Source: Dyadobacter jiangsuensis
GTDB lineage: Bacteria > Bacteroidota > Bacteroidia > Cytophagales > Spirosomataceae
NCBI RefSeq assembly: GCF_003014695.1
Contig: NZ_PYAS01000001.1
Span: forward strand, 1 to 64,000
Direction: 5' to 3'
Length of the DNA: 64,000 bases
Positions 1 to 7,423 of this stretch are shown in pieces. The position numbers and the translations under genes were made by a program. Numbering within the stretch: the stretch's first letter is position 1; the number at the start of each line of letters is the position of its first letter. The notes beneath the pieces were generated by a model. That model searched no databases. It was not told the origin of the DNA and worked only from the letters and a program-made list of their open reading frames with translations.

Positions 1-44
1 AACTGCTTCTGCAGCTTTTTTCTGCTACCGGCCGCCAGATAATT

Positions 45-82
45 AGGTGGTCAATTTGCCACGGAATCAGGTGGTCAACTTC
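45..82. mobile_element. Terminal repeats of an IS21-like insertion sequence (element lies mostly outside the window)
   Basis: Two copies of AGGTGGTCAA(T/C)TT(G/C) occur at 45-58 and 69-82, exactly 24 bp apart. Repeated GGTGGTCA(A/G)TTT blocks are what I remember of the ends of IS21-family elements in Bacteroidota (recollection, not a database match). The element body would lie to the left of base 1. The exact right boundary cannot be fixed because no target duplication is visible. The repeats run straight into the reading frame of a TlpA-like gene, so the insertion probably removed that gene's 5' end. Confidence 0.55.
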
Positions 83-955
83 TCCGAAATACCCAAGCCG
101 GATACGATTTCGGTTGTCAGCCAAGGCGCATTGAGCGAGGCCGTCGTTACCGGAGGTCAGGCTAACAAGGATTTCAGCGAGCTTGCGATGATGCTGCGAC
201 CTGCCATTCAGCAGCTTTCAAACATCTACAAGGCTTATGGCGACGCCAAAAAGGCCTTGCCTGACGATGCCGACAAGAAGGAATTCGAAACCAAATGGCA
301 GAAGCAGATAGAAGCCGCGCGGACGGGCCGGGCCGATGTGTACCGTGAATTTATACGGAAAATGCCGGCCAGCATCGTCAGTATCGGGGCTGTGAAGTCC
401 GCCGGTGGCTTTACGCCGGATGTGAACGAGTTGATAAGCCTGTTTGCGAGTCTGGATAAATCGGTTCAAGACAGTCGCGCGGGCGTGTACTACAAGGAAG
501 AGCTTGCCAAGCTGTCGAGAACGAGCATTGGTGCGGTGGCACCGCAATTCGTTCAGGCAGATACGGCCGGAAGGCCGGTGTCGCTGAATGATTTCCGGGG
601 CAAGTATCTTTTCGTCGACTTTTGGGCGAGTTGGTGCGGGCCATGCCGCGCGGAGCATCCCGGTTTGGTGAAGGTGTTCGATCAATACAAGGACCGTAAT
701 TTTACCATTCTCGGGATTTCGCTCGACCAGTCGAAGAACAGAGAGGCGTGGCTCAAAGCGATCAGGGCGGATAAGCTGGCCTGGACGCAGTTGTCGGATC
801 TGAAAGGCTGGTCCAACAATGTATCGACCCTCTACAACGTCGAAGCGATCCCTAAAAACTTCCTCATTAGCCCCGACGGCAAGATACTCGCCACGGACCT
901 GAAACCTGATGCCTTGGAAGCCTATTTAGCCAAGCTGTTTCCGAATCCCCGATAG
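47..955 (+). pseudogene. TlpA/ResA-type thiol-disulfide oxidoreductase, 5'-truncated by an insertion sequence
   Basis: The open frame gives 302 residues with a C-terminal thioredoxin fold. The redox motif WCGPC is at residues 196-200, preceded by the FVDFWASW strand, and a cis-proline stretch (EAIPKNFLI) follows near residue 275. The family works in the periplasm or at the outer side of the membrane, reducing or oxidising protein thiols. Bacteroidota members with this layout usually start with a signal peptide and a DUF4369-like domain and are nearer 370-480 residues. Here there is no signal peptide, and the first 10-15 codons are read through the insertion-sequence repeats (GTG at 47, in-frame stop TAG at 44). 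Without its leader the product would stay in the cytoplasm, so I call it a broken gene. Translation from a GTG inside the element is possible but would not restore export. Confidence 0.7.
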
Positions 956-1089
956 GTAAATAGTTAGTTACGAATAGGGCAAAACCTCTAAAATCCGCTT
1001 TTGCTCTGATAACGGATACTATGTTAAGTGAGAAAACACAGAACAAGTGCTTGACAGCCGATCGGTAAGAGTTCTTTGGATAGTGTCTT

Positions 1090-1596
1090 TTATTGCAATA
1101 GGTTGTTGCTCATGATCACTTTTTTCAAGTGTTCTCCCCAAAATGGCACGTCACCAAAGCTGTCAATACAACCTTGAATAGAGTTTAGTTGTTCTAAAGG
1201 TGGTAATATATGATCAATAAAGTCTGTTCTAAGCTCATTTATAAAGGCACCTAAATCTGTTTCCTCGTTTACGGTATAGCCGGTTTTGTTCCTAAATTCA
1301 TGTATCGACCTATTTGGGAATAGGTAATATCCCTCTCTTAGATAAACTGTTAAGTCATGATATGCTGGCCTTTTCTTGCCTGAATCTTTCATTGTGACTT
1401 TCAATGCGATGCCAATGTTGAAACAGAAATCGACGCTGTCCTTATTGTTCCAAGAGAAGTTTTGTAGGTTAATTAGTGTAAAGAAGTCTCCCTTGTCTTG
1501 CCACCAGGTCTGTCCGCTAGTCTGGTAGTTAAAGTTCTTCAAAATGGGCTTTAAGAAGGTATTTATAAACTGTATCTGTTTTTCTTTGGCGGTCAT
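1090..1596 (-). CDS. DUF4304 domain-containing protein
   Basis: 168 residues. The N-terminal part (KEKQIQFINTFLKPILKNFNY...), the WWQDKGDFFTLINLQNFSWN segment and the overall length fit the DUF4304 family, small cytoplasmic proteins of unknown function found singly in many genomes. No catalytic motif, signal peptide or membrane segment is visible. The gene is noticeably A+T richer than the genes from 3 kb on and has no co-directional partner, which suits an acquired islet. The function is unknown. Some DUF4304 genes sit in polymorphic-toxin immunity neighbourhoods, but nothing here shows a toxin. Confidence 0.75.
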   Translation of the reverse strand: MTAKEKQIQFINTFLKPILKNFNYQTSGQTWWQDKGDFFTLINLQNFSWNNKDSVDFCFNIGIALKVTMKDSGKKRPAYHDLTVYLREGYYLFPNRSIHEFRNKTGYTVNEETDLGAFINELRTDFIDHILPPLEQLNSIQGCIDSFGDVPFWGEHLKKVIMSNNLLQ

Positions 1597-1903
1597 AGAG
1601 AGCTTTAAGTATTTTAATGTAATATACTTAAAGCCACTGCATACCTTTCTCTATGGACTCGGTTTTTTGCGAGGCTACCTGTAAAATGCTGACGGCCGCG
1701 ACGCCTGCCTTCGGCTAGACTGTCTTTTGCTAAGTTCGCAAATGCCCTTCTGCTGGACGGCGCAGAAGAAGGAGTCGCCATGGCGACCGGACTGAAAAAT
1801 GTGAGGGACTTTTTCAAACACAAGAAAAGCGAGCGGTAGGCTATCAGGCCATCTCACTCATATGTTCACCACTACTAACCATCAGATAAATTATATTTAC
1901 CTT
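1597..1903. other. Intergenic stretch with a G+C-rich patch, no convincing gene
   Basis: Between two A+T-rich genes lies a G+C-rich patch at about 1670-1855. On the plus strand an open stretch without a start ends at the TAG near 1839 and would read ...AKFANALLLDGAEEGVAMATG... The minus strand also has two short overlapping open frames. None has a plausible start site, so I do not annotate a protein. The patch may be a leftover of a larger gene or a dispersed repeat element. Confidence 0.35.
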
Positions 1904-1937
1904 ATTCAAACTTGGGCAACATTCAAACTTGGGCAAC
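1904..1937 (+). repeat. 17-bp perfect tandem duplication ending at a start codon
   Basis: ATTCAAACTTGGGCAAC occurs at 1904-1920 and again at 1921-1937 with no spacer. The second copy ends directly before the ATG at 1938 of the lipoprotein gene. It duplicates the whole translation-initiation leader. It looks like a recent slippage event. Confidence 0.9.
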
Positions 1938-2543
1938 ATGCGGATATATTACTACGTAATACTCTTATTCCTTTTTCTTTTTAATTGTAAATCAGACAAT
2001 ATTGACAAAAATAGTAAGACTGAGTTATTGAAAGACGGTTCAATAAGCTTAGGAAGTAAGCATTGGCAGTATGCTTCACATAAATGGGGAGAATATGGAA
2101 AGCCCTCAGAGTCAAAAGATTTTATCGGAAATATTTCGCATGAATACTTTTCATCAGGTCCAACCTCATTGATGATTAGTAGGTTACAGGTTACAGAGAA
2201 GGACAGAAATGCCTATTGGTATCAGAATATTGCTAATCCGTCCATACCGAAAGGTTCGAATCTAGTCCTAAGAGTGAAAATAAAAACTGAAAACGTCGAG
2301 GGTGATGGCGTGTCAATCTATATGCATGGAATGTTCGACAATGACAAAGCTGAAAATTATTTTTTATCTACAGAGGGAAAGCAAAGAATTGATGGTACGT
2401 CTGATTTCAACACTTACGAGTTAAGGTTTGATAACTATCTTGACCAACATAAACCGACAGAAAATTTGCAAATTGGATTACTTGTGTCAGGCGTAACCAA
2501 AGGAGTTGTGTATTTTGACGACGTATCATTGTGCGTCGAATAG
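1938..2543 (+). CDS. Small lipoprotein with a carbohydrate-binding-like jelly-roll domain
   Basis: Starting at ATG 1938 the product is 201 residues (an upstream TTG at 1929 would add three residues but lies inside the tandem repeat). It begins with a lipoprotein signal: MRIYYY, a hydrophobic run, then LFNC with Cys17 as the lipidation site. The mature part has alternating strands and ends in GVVYFDDVSLCVE. That ending is typical of CBM-like beta-sandwich modules in which a final FDDV(S/T)L strand closes the sandwich. The likely role is an envelope-anchored binding protein; the ligand is unknown. The gene is A+T rich like its neighbour DUF4304. I cannot assign a named family. Confidence 0.6.
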   Translation: MRIYYYVILLFLFLFNCKSDNIDKNSKTELLKDGSISLGSKHWQYASHKWGEYGKPSESKDFIGNISHEYFSSGPTSLMISRLQVTEKDRNAYWYQNIANPSIPKGSNLVLRVKIKTENVEGDGVSIYMHGMFDNDKAENYFLSTEGKQRIDGTSDFNTYELRFDNYLDQHKPTENLQIGLLVSGVTKGVVYFDDVSLCVE

Positions 2544-3051
2544 CACCGACTGTGAATTATTTGTTCGTAGAATTTCTAGATACTTTTGACATCCTTATAC
2601 TTGTCAGATGGATCCATATTATAGGCAACTCGGTACTCCGTTCTTTGCCTAGGAATTACTTAACATAATGTAATTTATGGGTATTGCCCTGAAGTAGCCT
2701 GCTATTAATTTGTAAGTATATGTATTACAGTTTTTGTGAATTAAGTCCAAAGCCGATTTCGTTAAGCGCTAGCCAAGCCGAGCCGGTAGCTTGCAATGCA
2801 TACATGCCAGGCGGAGAGTGAATAGCTGGCGAGCGCCAAAACGGCCAGGGTGAACAGGGGTGCTTTCATACATAGCTAAGTAATCGGTATAGGCCCGCAA
2901 TGATGATCATAGCCGTCGAATGTTGCACTGGCCCGGAAATTAACTGGATGGCACATACTTATCCTTTATTGTAACATTTGTATTAGCTCGTTTCCGGGCT
3001 GTCAGCCTATTTTCGTGACCCGTTTTTGATCCGCTTTAAAAAAAACATGTC
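2544..3051. other. 508-bp intergenic region
   Basis: The first part is A+T rich. The second part carries only a short minus-strand frame that starts like a secreted protein (annotated separately). Near 2960-2985 there is TTGTAACATTTG, which resembles but does not match the TAnnTTTG promoter element for the hydrolase gene at 3052. Nothing else is recognised. Confidence 0.4.
2762..2869 (-). pseudogene. Orphan signal-peptide-like mini-ORF (gene remnant or small secreted peptide)
   Basis: ATG at 2869 opens a 35-codon frame, MKAPLFTLAVLALASYSLSA..., which stops at 2762. The first 20 residues have the shape of a Sec signal peptide (Lys, hydrophobic core, Ala/Ser end). The rest is short and has no recognisable domain. 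The likeliest reading is the surviving 5' end of a deleted exported-protein gene; a genuine small peptide is the alternative. It is below usual gene-calling length. Confidence 0.3.
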
Positions 3052-3900
3052 ATGGAAAAACTTACAATCACAGCGTCCGATGGCTATCAGCTCAGCGCAT
3101 TGTACGCCTCACCCGATCAGAAAAGCAGAGGATCCATTGTGATCAGCTCCGCTACCGGTGTCAAGAAAGAATTTTACATCCATTTTGCAGGTTTCCTCGT
3201 AGGGCAGGGCTACCATGTGCTGCTGTTCGATTACCGTGGCATCGGCGGTTCGGCACCTGCCGACCTGCGCACGATGGACGCCTACATGCACGAATGGGGC
3301 ACCAAGGATATGAATGCCGTGGTGGATTACCTGGTGCATGAGAAAGGTTTGAAGGAAATTATCTGGCTGGGGCACAGCGTAGGCGCGCAGCTCGTAGGGT
3401 TTGTGGACCATGCCGAGCACATTGCCAAAGTTGTGTCGGTCAATTCCGCGCTGGGTTACTGGCGGTATTTCCCGCTGCCGTGGCGTTGGCTGATCTGGGC
3501 GCTATGGTATTTTGTAGGACCGTTGATGGTGAAATTTTACGGCTATGGCGTGATGAACAAAATAGGGTGGGGCGAAAACCTGCCGCGCAATATGCTGCTG
3601 GAATGGCGCACCTGGTGCCTCAACCGCTCATACTTCCGCGGGAGCCTGACGCAGCTGCTCGATACCGGTCAGTTTGTGCACTTTACCAGGCCCATTACCG
3701 CCGTGTACATGAGCGACGATTTTATTGCCAACGACAAAACCGTCCCGCTCATGATGGGGTTCTTCCCGAATTCACCGCACCAGATACTCAAACTTTCCGT
3801 TCGTGAACATACGCGGGGTAAGGTGGGGCACACGGGGATTTTCCGGAAGAAGTACCGCGAAGAACTCTGGCCGGTACTAATGGCCATTATCGAGCAATAA
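3052..3900 (+). CDS. Alpha/beta hydrolase (serine aminopeptidase S33/COG4757-like)
   Basis: 282 residues with the alpha/beta hydrolase pattern. The nucleophile elbow GHSVG has Ser109. An oxyanion-type FDYRGIGGS loop is at 59-67. A late acid is in YMSDDF, and the catalytic histidine probably lies in the C-terminal KVGHTGIF segment. There is no signal peptide, so it is a cytoplasmic or membrane-associated esterase/lipase/thioesterase-like enzyme. A hydrophobic stretch (WRWLIWALWYFVGPLM) in the cap region could contact lipid. The substrate cannot be read from sequence. It is monocistronic, with a strong hairpin terminator 34 bp downstream. Confidence 0.8.
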   Translation: MEKLTITASDGYQLSALYASPDQKSRGSIVISSATGVKKEFYIHFAGFLVGQGYHVLLFDYRGIGGSAPADLRTMDAYMHEWGTKDMNAVVDYLVHEKGLKEIIWLGHSVGAQLVGFVDHAEHIAKVVSVNSALGYWRYFPLPWRWLIWALWYFVGPLMVKFYGYGVMNKIGWGENLPRNMLLEWRTWCLNRSYFRGSLTQLLDTGQFVHFTRPITAVYMSDDFIANDKTVPLMMGFFPNSPHQILKLSVREHTRGKVGHTGIFRKKYREELWPVLMAIIEQ

Positions 3901-3933
3901 CAAGGGTTTTCGGGGGCTATTATACGTCAAATG

Positions 3934-3970
3934 AAAAAGGACAATGTGCATACAATGCATTGTCCTTTTT
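3934..3970 (+). terminator. Rho-independent-type terminator
   Basis: A perfect 13-bp stem, AAAAAGGACAATG paired with CATTGTCCTTTTT, encloses an 11-nt loop. With A-tracts and T-tracts on both sides it can work in both directions, serving the hydrolase gene (plus) and the DUF4394 gene block (minus) that converge here. Confidence 0.85.
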
Positions 3971-4085
3971 CGTGGTGTATAGTGGCCTTTCCTACGTTAT
4001 GTAATTATTGGTATGTCAAAACTGCAAAAGCCGCTGACATACGTCGCGGCCATGCAATTGAACGTGTTACGATTAGGTAGGTTTA

Positions 4086-5684
4086 TTATGGAATGTTGTT
4101 GTATAAATATCGCCCCAATGCGAATGCACGGACATCATAAGGCAGTTCAGAAACGTCCCTGATAATGATTCCGTCGTCAAGAAGGATCTCATAAATCCGC
4201 GTTTTCCCGTTTACCTTGAAGGCACCGTAACCCAGCTCAGCCATGCCGCCGATGTCAAAGCCGTTGAATTTGTCGAACGCGAGATCCAGCTGGCCTACTA
4301 AATTTAGCTCATTGTATACAGTGTCCAGTTTGAACAAGTTGCGTGACTGGCTGTCGATCCCGTAAAGCGTCGAAGCGGTCTGCCGTGGCAAGTTGGATTG
4401 GTTGTTGCTGTATGCCAGGCCGTCCAGTCCCTGCATTCTTCCGTTGTAAATGAATGCATTTTGAGACTGGAAATCCGATATGTCCGGACGGGCATAAAAC
4501 CGTTGAAAAATGCCTGTTACCACATGCGCGCGCTGGCTGAATGGCTCGATATCAAAGCCGAATGCACCAGTAGCTGCGAGATTTAGCTTTACAGGTAAAT
4601 CTCTGGCGAAGACCGCTTTGCCAGTTGCAGGATCGAGCCGGTAGATTTTGCTGTCGCTTGCCAAGGCATAAAACGTAGACTGATCGACCGAAAAATCCAT
4701 TCCGAGAATGCTGTCGCCCGGTGTCAATCCGGTGATGTTTTTGGCCGAAATCAGCTTCGCCGGGTCGCGCTCCACGCGGTCGAGCGGGTTAAATGCAAGC
4801 AGCTTACCTGTGCTACTTACTGCATACGCTACTGTCGTTGGGACCGCAATGCCGATAATGTTTCCAGCAGGAGCGTCGCTGATCTTTTGCAGCTTGCCCG
4901 AAGCCAAATGCACATAATCGATTTCCCACCGGTCGCCCCGGCGGACAGAAGCGATCCCATATTCAGGGGACCGGCTGGTCCTGGGAGAAATGTCAAAGCC
5001 GCCTACCTCAGAGATATCTGCATCCAGTCCTCCCACGGTTTCCACTTGCCCCGCATCAACGCCCATGTAGCGCAAGAGCTGGTCCGCGACGGGGTCAATG
5101 CCGTAGAGCGTTGTTTCCAAGGCGCCCGAATAATTGTTTGAATAGGCAATGGCATGAACGTTTGGTGTAGCCCGTCCGCGTACTGGATTTGAACGGTTAT
5201 CCAGTGACCCGGTGTGCGGGTCCAGGCTCAGATTCTCCCCTTTGTCGGTCACCAGTCGCGGACGGTCGGTTACCGGGTTGAAATCGAAACCGAAGGTATT
5301 GGCCGAAAAGTCGGCTTCTACTTCCGTTTTTACATTCACAACCGTGGGTTTCCCATTTGTATTCAAATCCAGATTGACGGCATAGAATGTGCCTGATCGG
5401 CCCAAAGCGTAGAGCTGCCCGGTAGCGGGTCGAAAGTCGATTGCGATAATTTTTTCGTCGGAATCCCTGGTTACCACACGCAATATCCGCGAGGAGGCGA
5501 GCGGACGAGCCACGTCAATTTCGTAGATTAGGTTATCGTCAGTGAGCGCGTAAAAAATCCTTTCGTCGAGGGAACGGGGAAACTGGCCGGGATCGACCGG
5601 ACCTTCGTGATCCTGGCAGGAGTTTATCAGGATGGCGACCAAGAAAGCGGCCGCGATGCGAATGCAGTGCATGGATATACGCAT
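4086..5684 (-). CDS. DUF4394 domain-containing lipoprotein (paralogue A)
   Basis: 532 residues. The start MRISMHCIR leads into a hydrophobic run and the lipobox INSC (Cys23), so the protein is a lipoprotein. The mature part holds two DUF4394-like units, roughly residues 45-285 and 285-530. Each opens with a strand of the type FYALTDDNLIYEID and contains repeated (L/I)YALxxxxxIYRLDxxTG motifs and the sequence GFDISPRTS / GFDFNPVTD. Such repeats are expected to fold as beta-propellers. The function is unknown; binding or scaffolding at the envelope is likely. It is 21 bp behind paralogue B and probably co-transcribed with it. The two are alike over their whole length, a clear tandem duplication. 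Confidence 0.8.
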   Translation of the reverse strand: MRISMHCIRIAAAFLVAILINSCQDHEGPVDPGQFPRSLDERIFYALTDDNLIYEIDVARPLASSRILRVVTRDSDEKIIAIDFRPATGQLYALGRSGTFYAVNLDLNTNGKPTVVNVKTEVEADFSANTFGFDFNPVTDRPRLVTDKGENLSLDPHTGSLDNRSNPVRGRATPNVHAIAYSNNYSGALETTLYGIDPVADQLLRYMGVDAGQVETVGGLDADISEVGGFDISPRTSRSPEYGIASVRRGDRWEIDYVHLASGKLQKISDAPAGNIIGIAVPTTVAYAVSSTGKLLAFNPLDRVERDPAKLISAKNITGLTPGDSILGMDFSVDQSTFYALASDSKIYRLDPATGKAVFARDLPVKLNLAATGAFGFDIEPFSQRAHVVTGIFQRFYARPDISDFQSQNAFIYNGRMQGLDGLAYSNNQSNLPRQTASTLYGIDSQSRNLFKLDTVYNELNLVGQLDLAFDKFNGFDIGGMAELGYGAFKVNGKTRIYEILLDDGIIIRDVSELPYDVRAFALGRYLYNNIP

Positions 5685-5705
5685 GGCTTGAATGTGCTCT
5701 TGGAT

Positions 5706-7298
5706 TTAAATTTCAGTGATTGTATTTAAATATGCTCCCAACGTAAGGCCAACGATTTTGTAGGGGATGGTGGTAACGGGATCGCCGACGCCGGTTTCAA
5801 GGCTCATGCGCCACAGGGTGGTTTTGCCCTGGTCGGTCAGTAATGCAAAACCGAATTCGTCGGGTGTACCGCCTATGTCGAAGCCGTTGTATTTATCAAA
5901 ACCGGTGGAAAGGTCGGCGACTTCTTTACATTCCTTTCGGCCGAACCGCTCATACAACTTCTTCGTTTCGCCGTCGATCGCGAATAGTTTGGCAGAGCCT
6001 TCGGGAGCGCCTACCTGGCTGTTGCCGAAGGCGATGCCGCTCGGCCCGAAAGGTTGGTCGCCGGCGGTCAGCGCCCCGAATTCGGATACCTGACCGGTAT
6101 TGATATCTACCTTGAATGCATGTTTAGTGGTGTTGGCGACCAAGAGCTTGTTGTCTACCGGGTCAAAATCGAGTGCGAACGCGGGATCGTTGGTGAGTTC
6201 CAGCGGCATCGACAATGTAGACTTCTCAGTTGCCGCGCCGGTCACTTGATTGATGCGGTAAATTTTGCTATTGCTTGCCAATGCATACAGTTTAGGTGTT
6301 ACTTCAACGGAAAAATCCAGGCCGAGCAGTTTCACGTTTGCGGGCAAGCCGGTTATGGTTTTATCTACGATCAAACCGGGCGCTTTGTCTGCTCCGTAGG
6401 TTGGATTGAAGGCAATCAGATGGTTGTCTGCCGTGAGTGCATAAGCTACCGGTGTTGGTACCGCAATGCCGATAAACTTGTCTCCGTCCGGCAAGTTGCC
6501 CAGTTTGCGTAATTTACCATTGCCAAGGTCGAGCACATCCAGTTCCCACCGCCCGTCTACCTGCACTGCGGCAAAGCCATACTCTTTGTATTTGCTGGTA
6601 CGTGGCGAAATATCGAAACCGCCTGCGGAAGTGATGTCTTTTCCCAGGTCGAGCGAGGTCTCGACGGTGTTAACCTGCTCGCTATTGAAGCGCACCAGTT
6701 TGTCATGGGTAGGGTCCAGACCGTAAAGTGCTGCGCTTTTAGCCCCGGAATAATTGCTCCCGAAAGCGATTTCTTCCACGTACGACAACTGGTCACCCGC
6801 CGGTCGTGCGCTGCCTTCGACAATTTTGAAAGTCTCGGATTCGTACCTAAAAACTGCGCCGAACGCAATTAAACGGATTTCATCTGTAACGGGGTCGAAA
6901 TCAAACGGTAAATAAGGAAGTGCCGCCGGCTTTTCGGCTGGTTGTTGCGCGGGGTTTACCGGGTTCGGGCGGCTGATCCGGTTTGTATTTACGTTTACTG
7001 CGTAAAGCGTCCCGTAGTCTGTTAATGCATTAAGCTGCCCGGTAGCAGGCCGGAAGTCGATGGAGATGACTTTTTCCTTTGGGTATTGGGTTTCAATTTT
7101 AATGACCTGCCTTGGCTGTGAGGGGTTGCTGGCATCGAGCTCGTAGAGCAGGTTATTTTCTGCTAGTGCAAAAATTATCCCTTCCGGCGGGCCCGGTACT
7201 TCTACCGGGTCACCACCAGAGGGCGCGTGGTCTTCACATGAATAAATCGGTAGGGCCAGTGCAGCTAGCCCGAGCAACAGCTTGTTAAAAATTTTCAT
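5706..7298 (-). CDS. DUF4394 domain-containing lipoprotein (paralogue B)
   Basis: I choose ATG at 7298, giving 530 residues starting MKIFNKLLLG with lipobox IYSC (Cys21). The longer frame from 7367 would put 23 odd residues before the signal, and its start lies upstream of the likely promoter (-7 box at 7353-7360). The architecture equals paralogue A: two DUF4394 units with (L/I)YALTADNHLIAFNP / LYALASNSKIYRIN repeats. The first gene of a two-gene unit, it follows the hybrid regulator gene on the same strand but seems to have its own promoter. The function is unknown; an extracytoplasmic propeller-like binding protein is inferred. Confidence 0.8.
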   Translation of the reverse strand: MKIFNKLLLGLAALALPIYSCEDHAPSGGDPVEVPGPPEGIIFALAENNLLYELDASNPSQPRQVIKIETQYPKEKVISIDFRPATGQLNALTDYGTLYAVNVNTNRISRPNPVNPAQQPAEKPAALPYLPFDFDPVTDEIRLIAFGAVFRYESETFKIVEGSARPAGDQLSYVEEIAFGSNYSGAKSAALYGLDPTHDKLVRFNSEQVNTVETSLDLGKDITSAGGFDISPRTSKYKEYGFAAVQVDGRWELDVLDLGNGKLRKLGNLPDGDKFIGIAVPTPVAYALTADNHLIAFNPTYGADKAPGLIVDKTITGLPANVKLLGLDFSVEVTPKLYALASNSKIYRINQVTGAATEKSTLSMPLELTNDPAFALDFDPVDNKLLVANTTKHAFKVDINTGQVSEFGALTAGDQPFGPSGIAFGNSQVGAPEGSAKLFAIDGETKKLYERFGRKECKEVADLSTGFDKYNGFDIGGTPDEFGFALLTDQGKTTLWRMSLETGVGDPVTTIPYKIVGLTLGAYLNTITEI

Positions 7299-7352
7299 GG
7301 TTAATTGGATTGTGTGAACTACCCAGCCCTTAGTGGACTGCGGATTGCGGCA

Positions 7353-7360
7353 CAAAACTA
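7353..7360 (-). promoter_or_regulatory. Bacteroidota-type -7 promoter box for the DUF4394 genes
   Basis: Read on the minus strand this is TAGTTTTG, which matches the TAnnTTTG consensus, about 55 bp before the ATG at 7298. A TTG at 7385-7387 could be the -33 element, though at slightly long spacing. Just upstream is TGTTGCAA (7390-7397), a half-site also seen in front of the regulator gene at 10361-10376. Confidence 0.45.
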
Positions 7361-7423
7361 TTTCCATGAGCTTGGGCTGGATACCAATAATGTTGCAATC
7401 AAGAATAGATTAGTTGCTTAATG

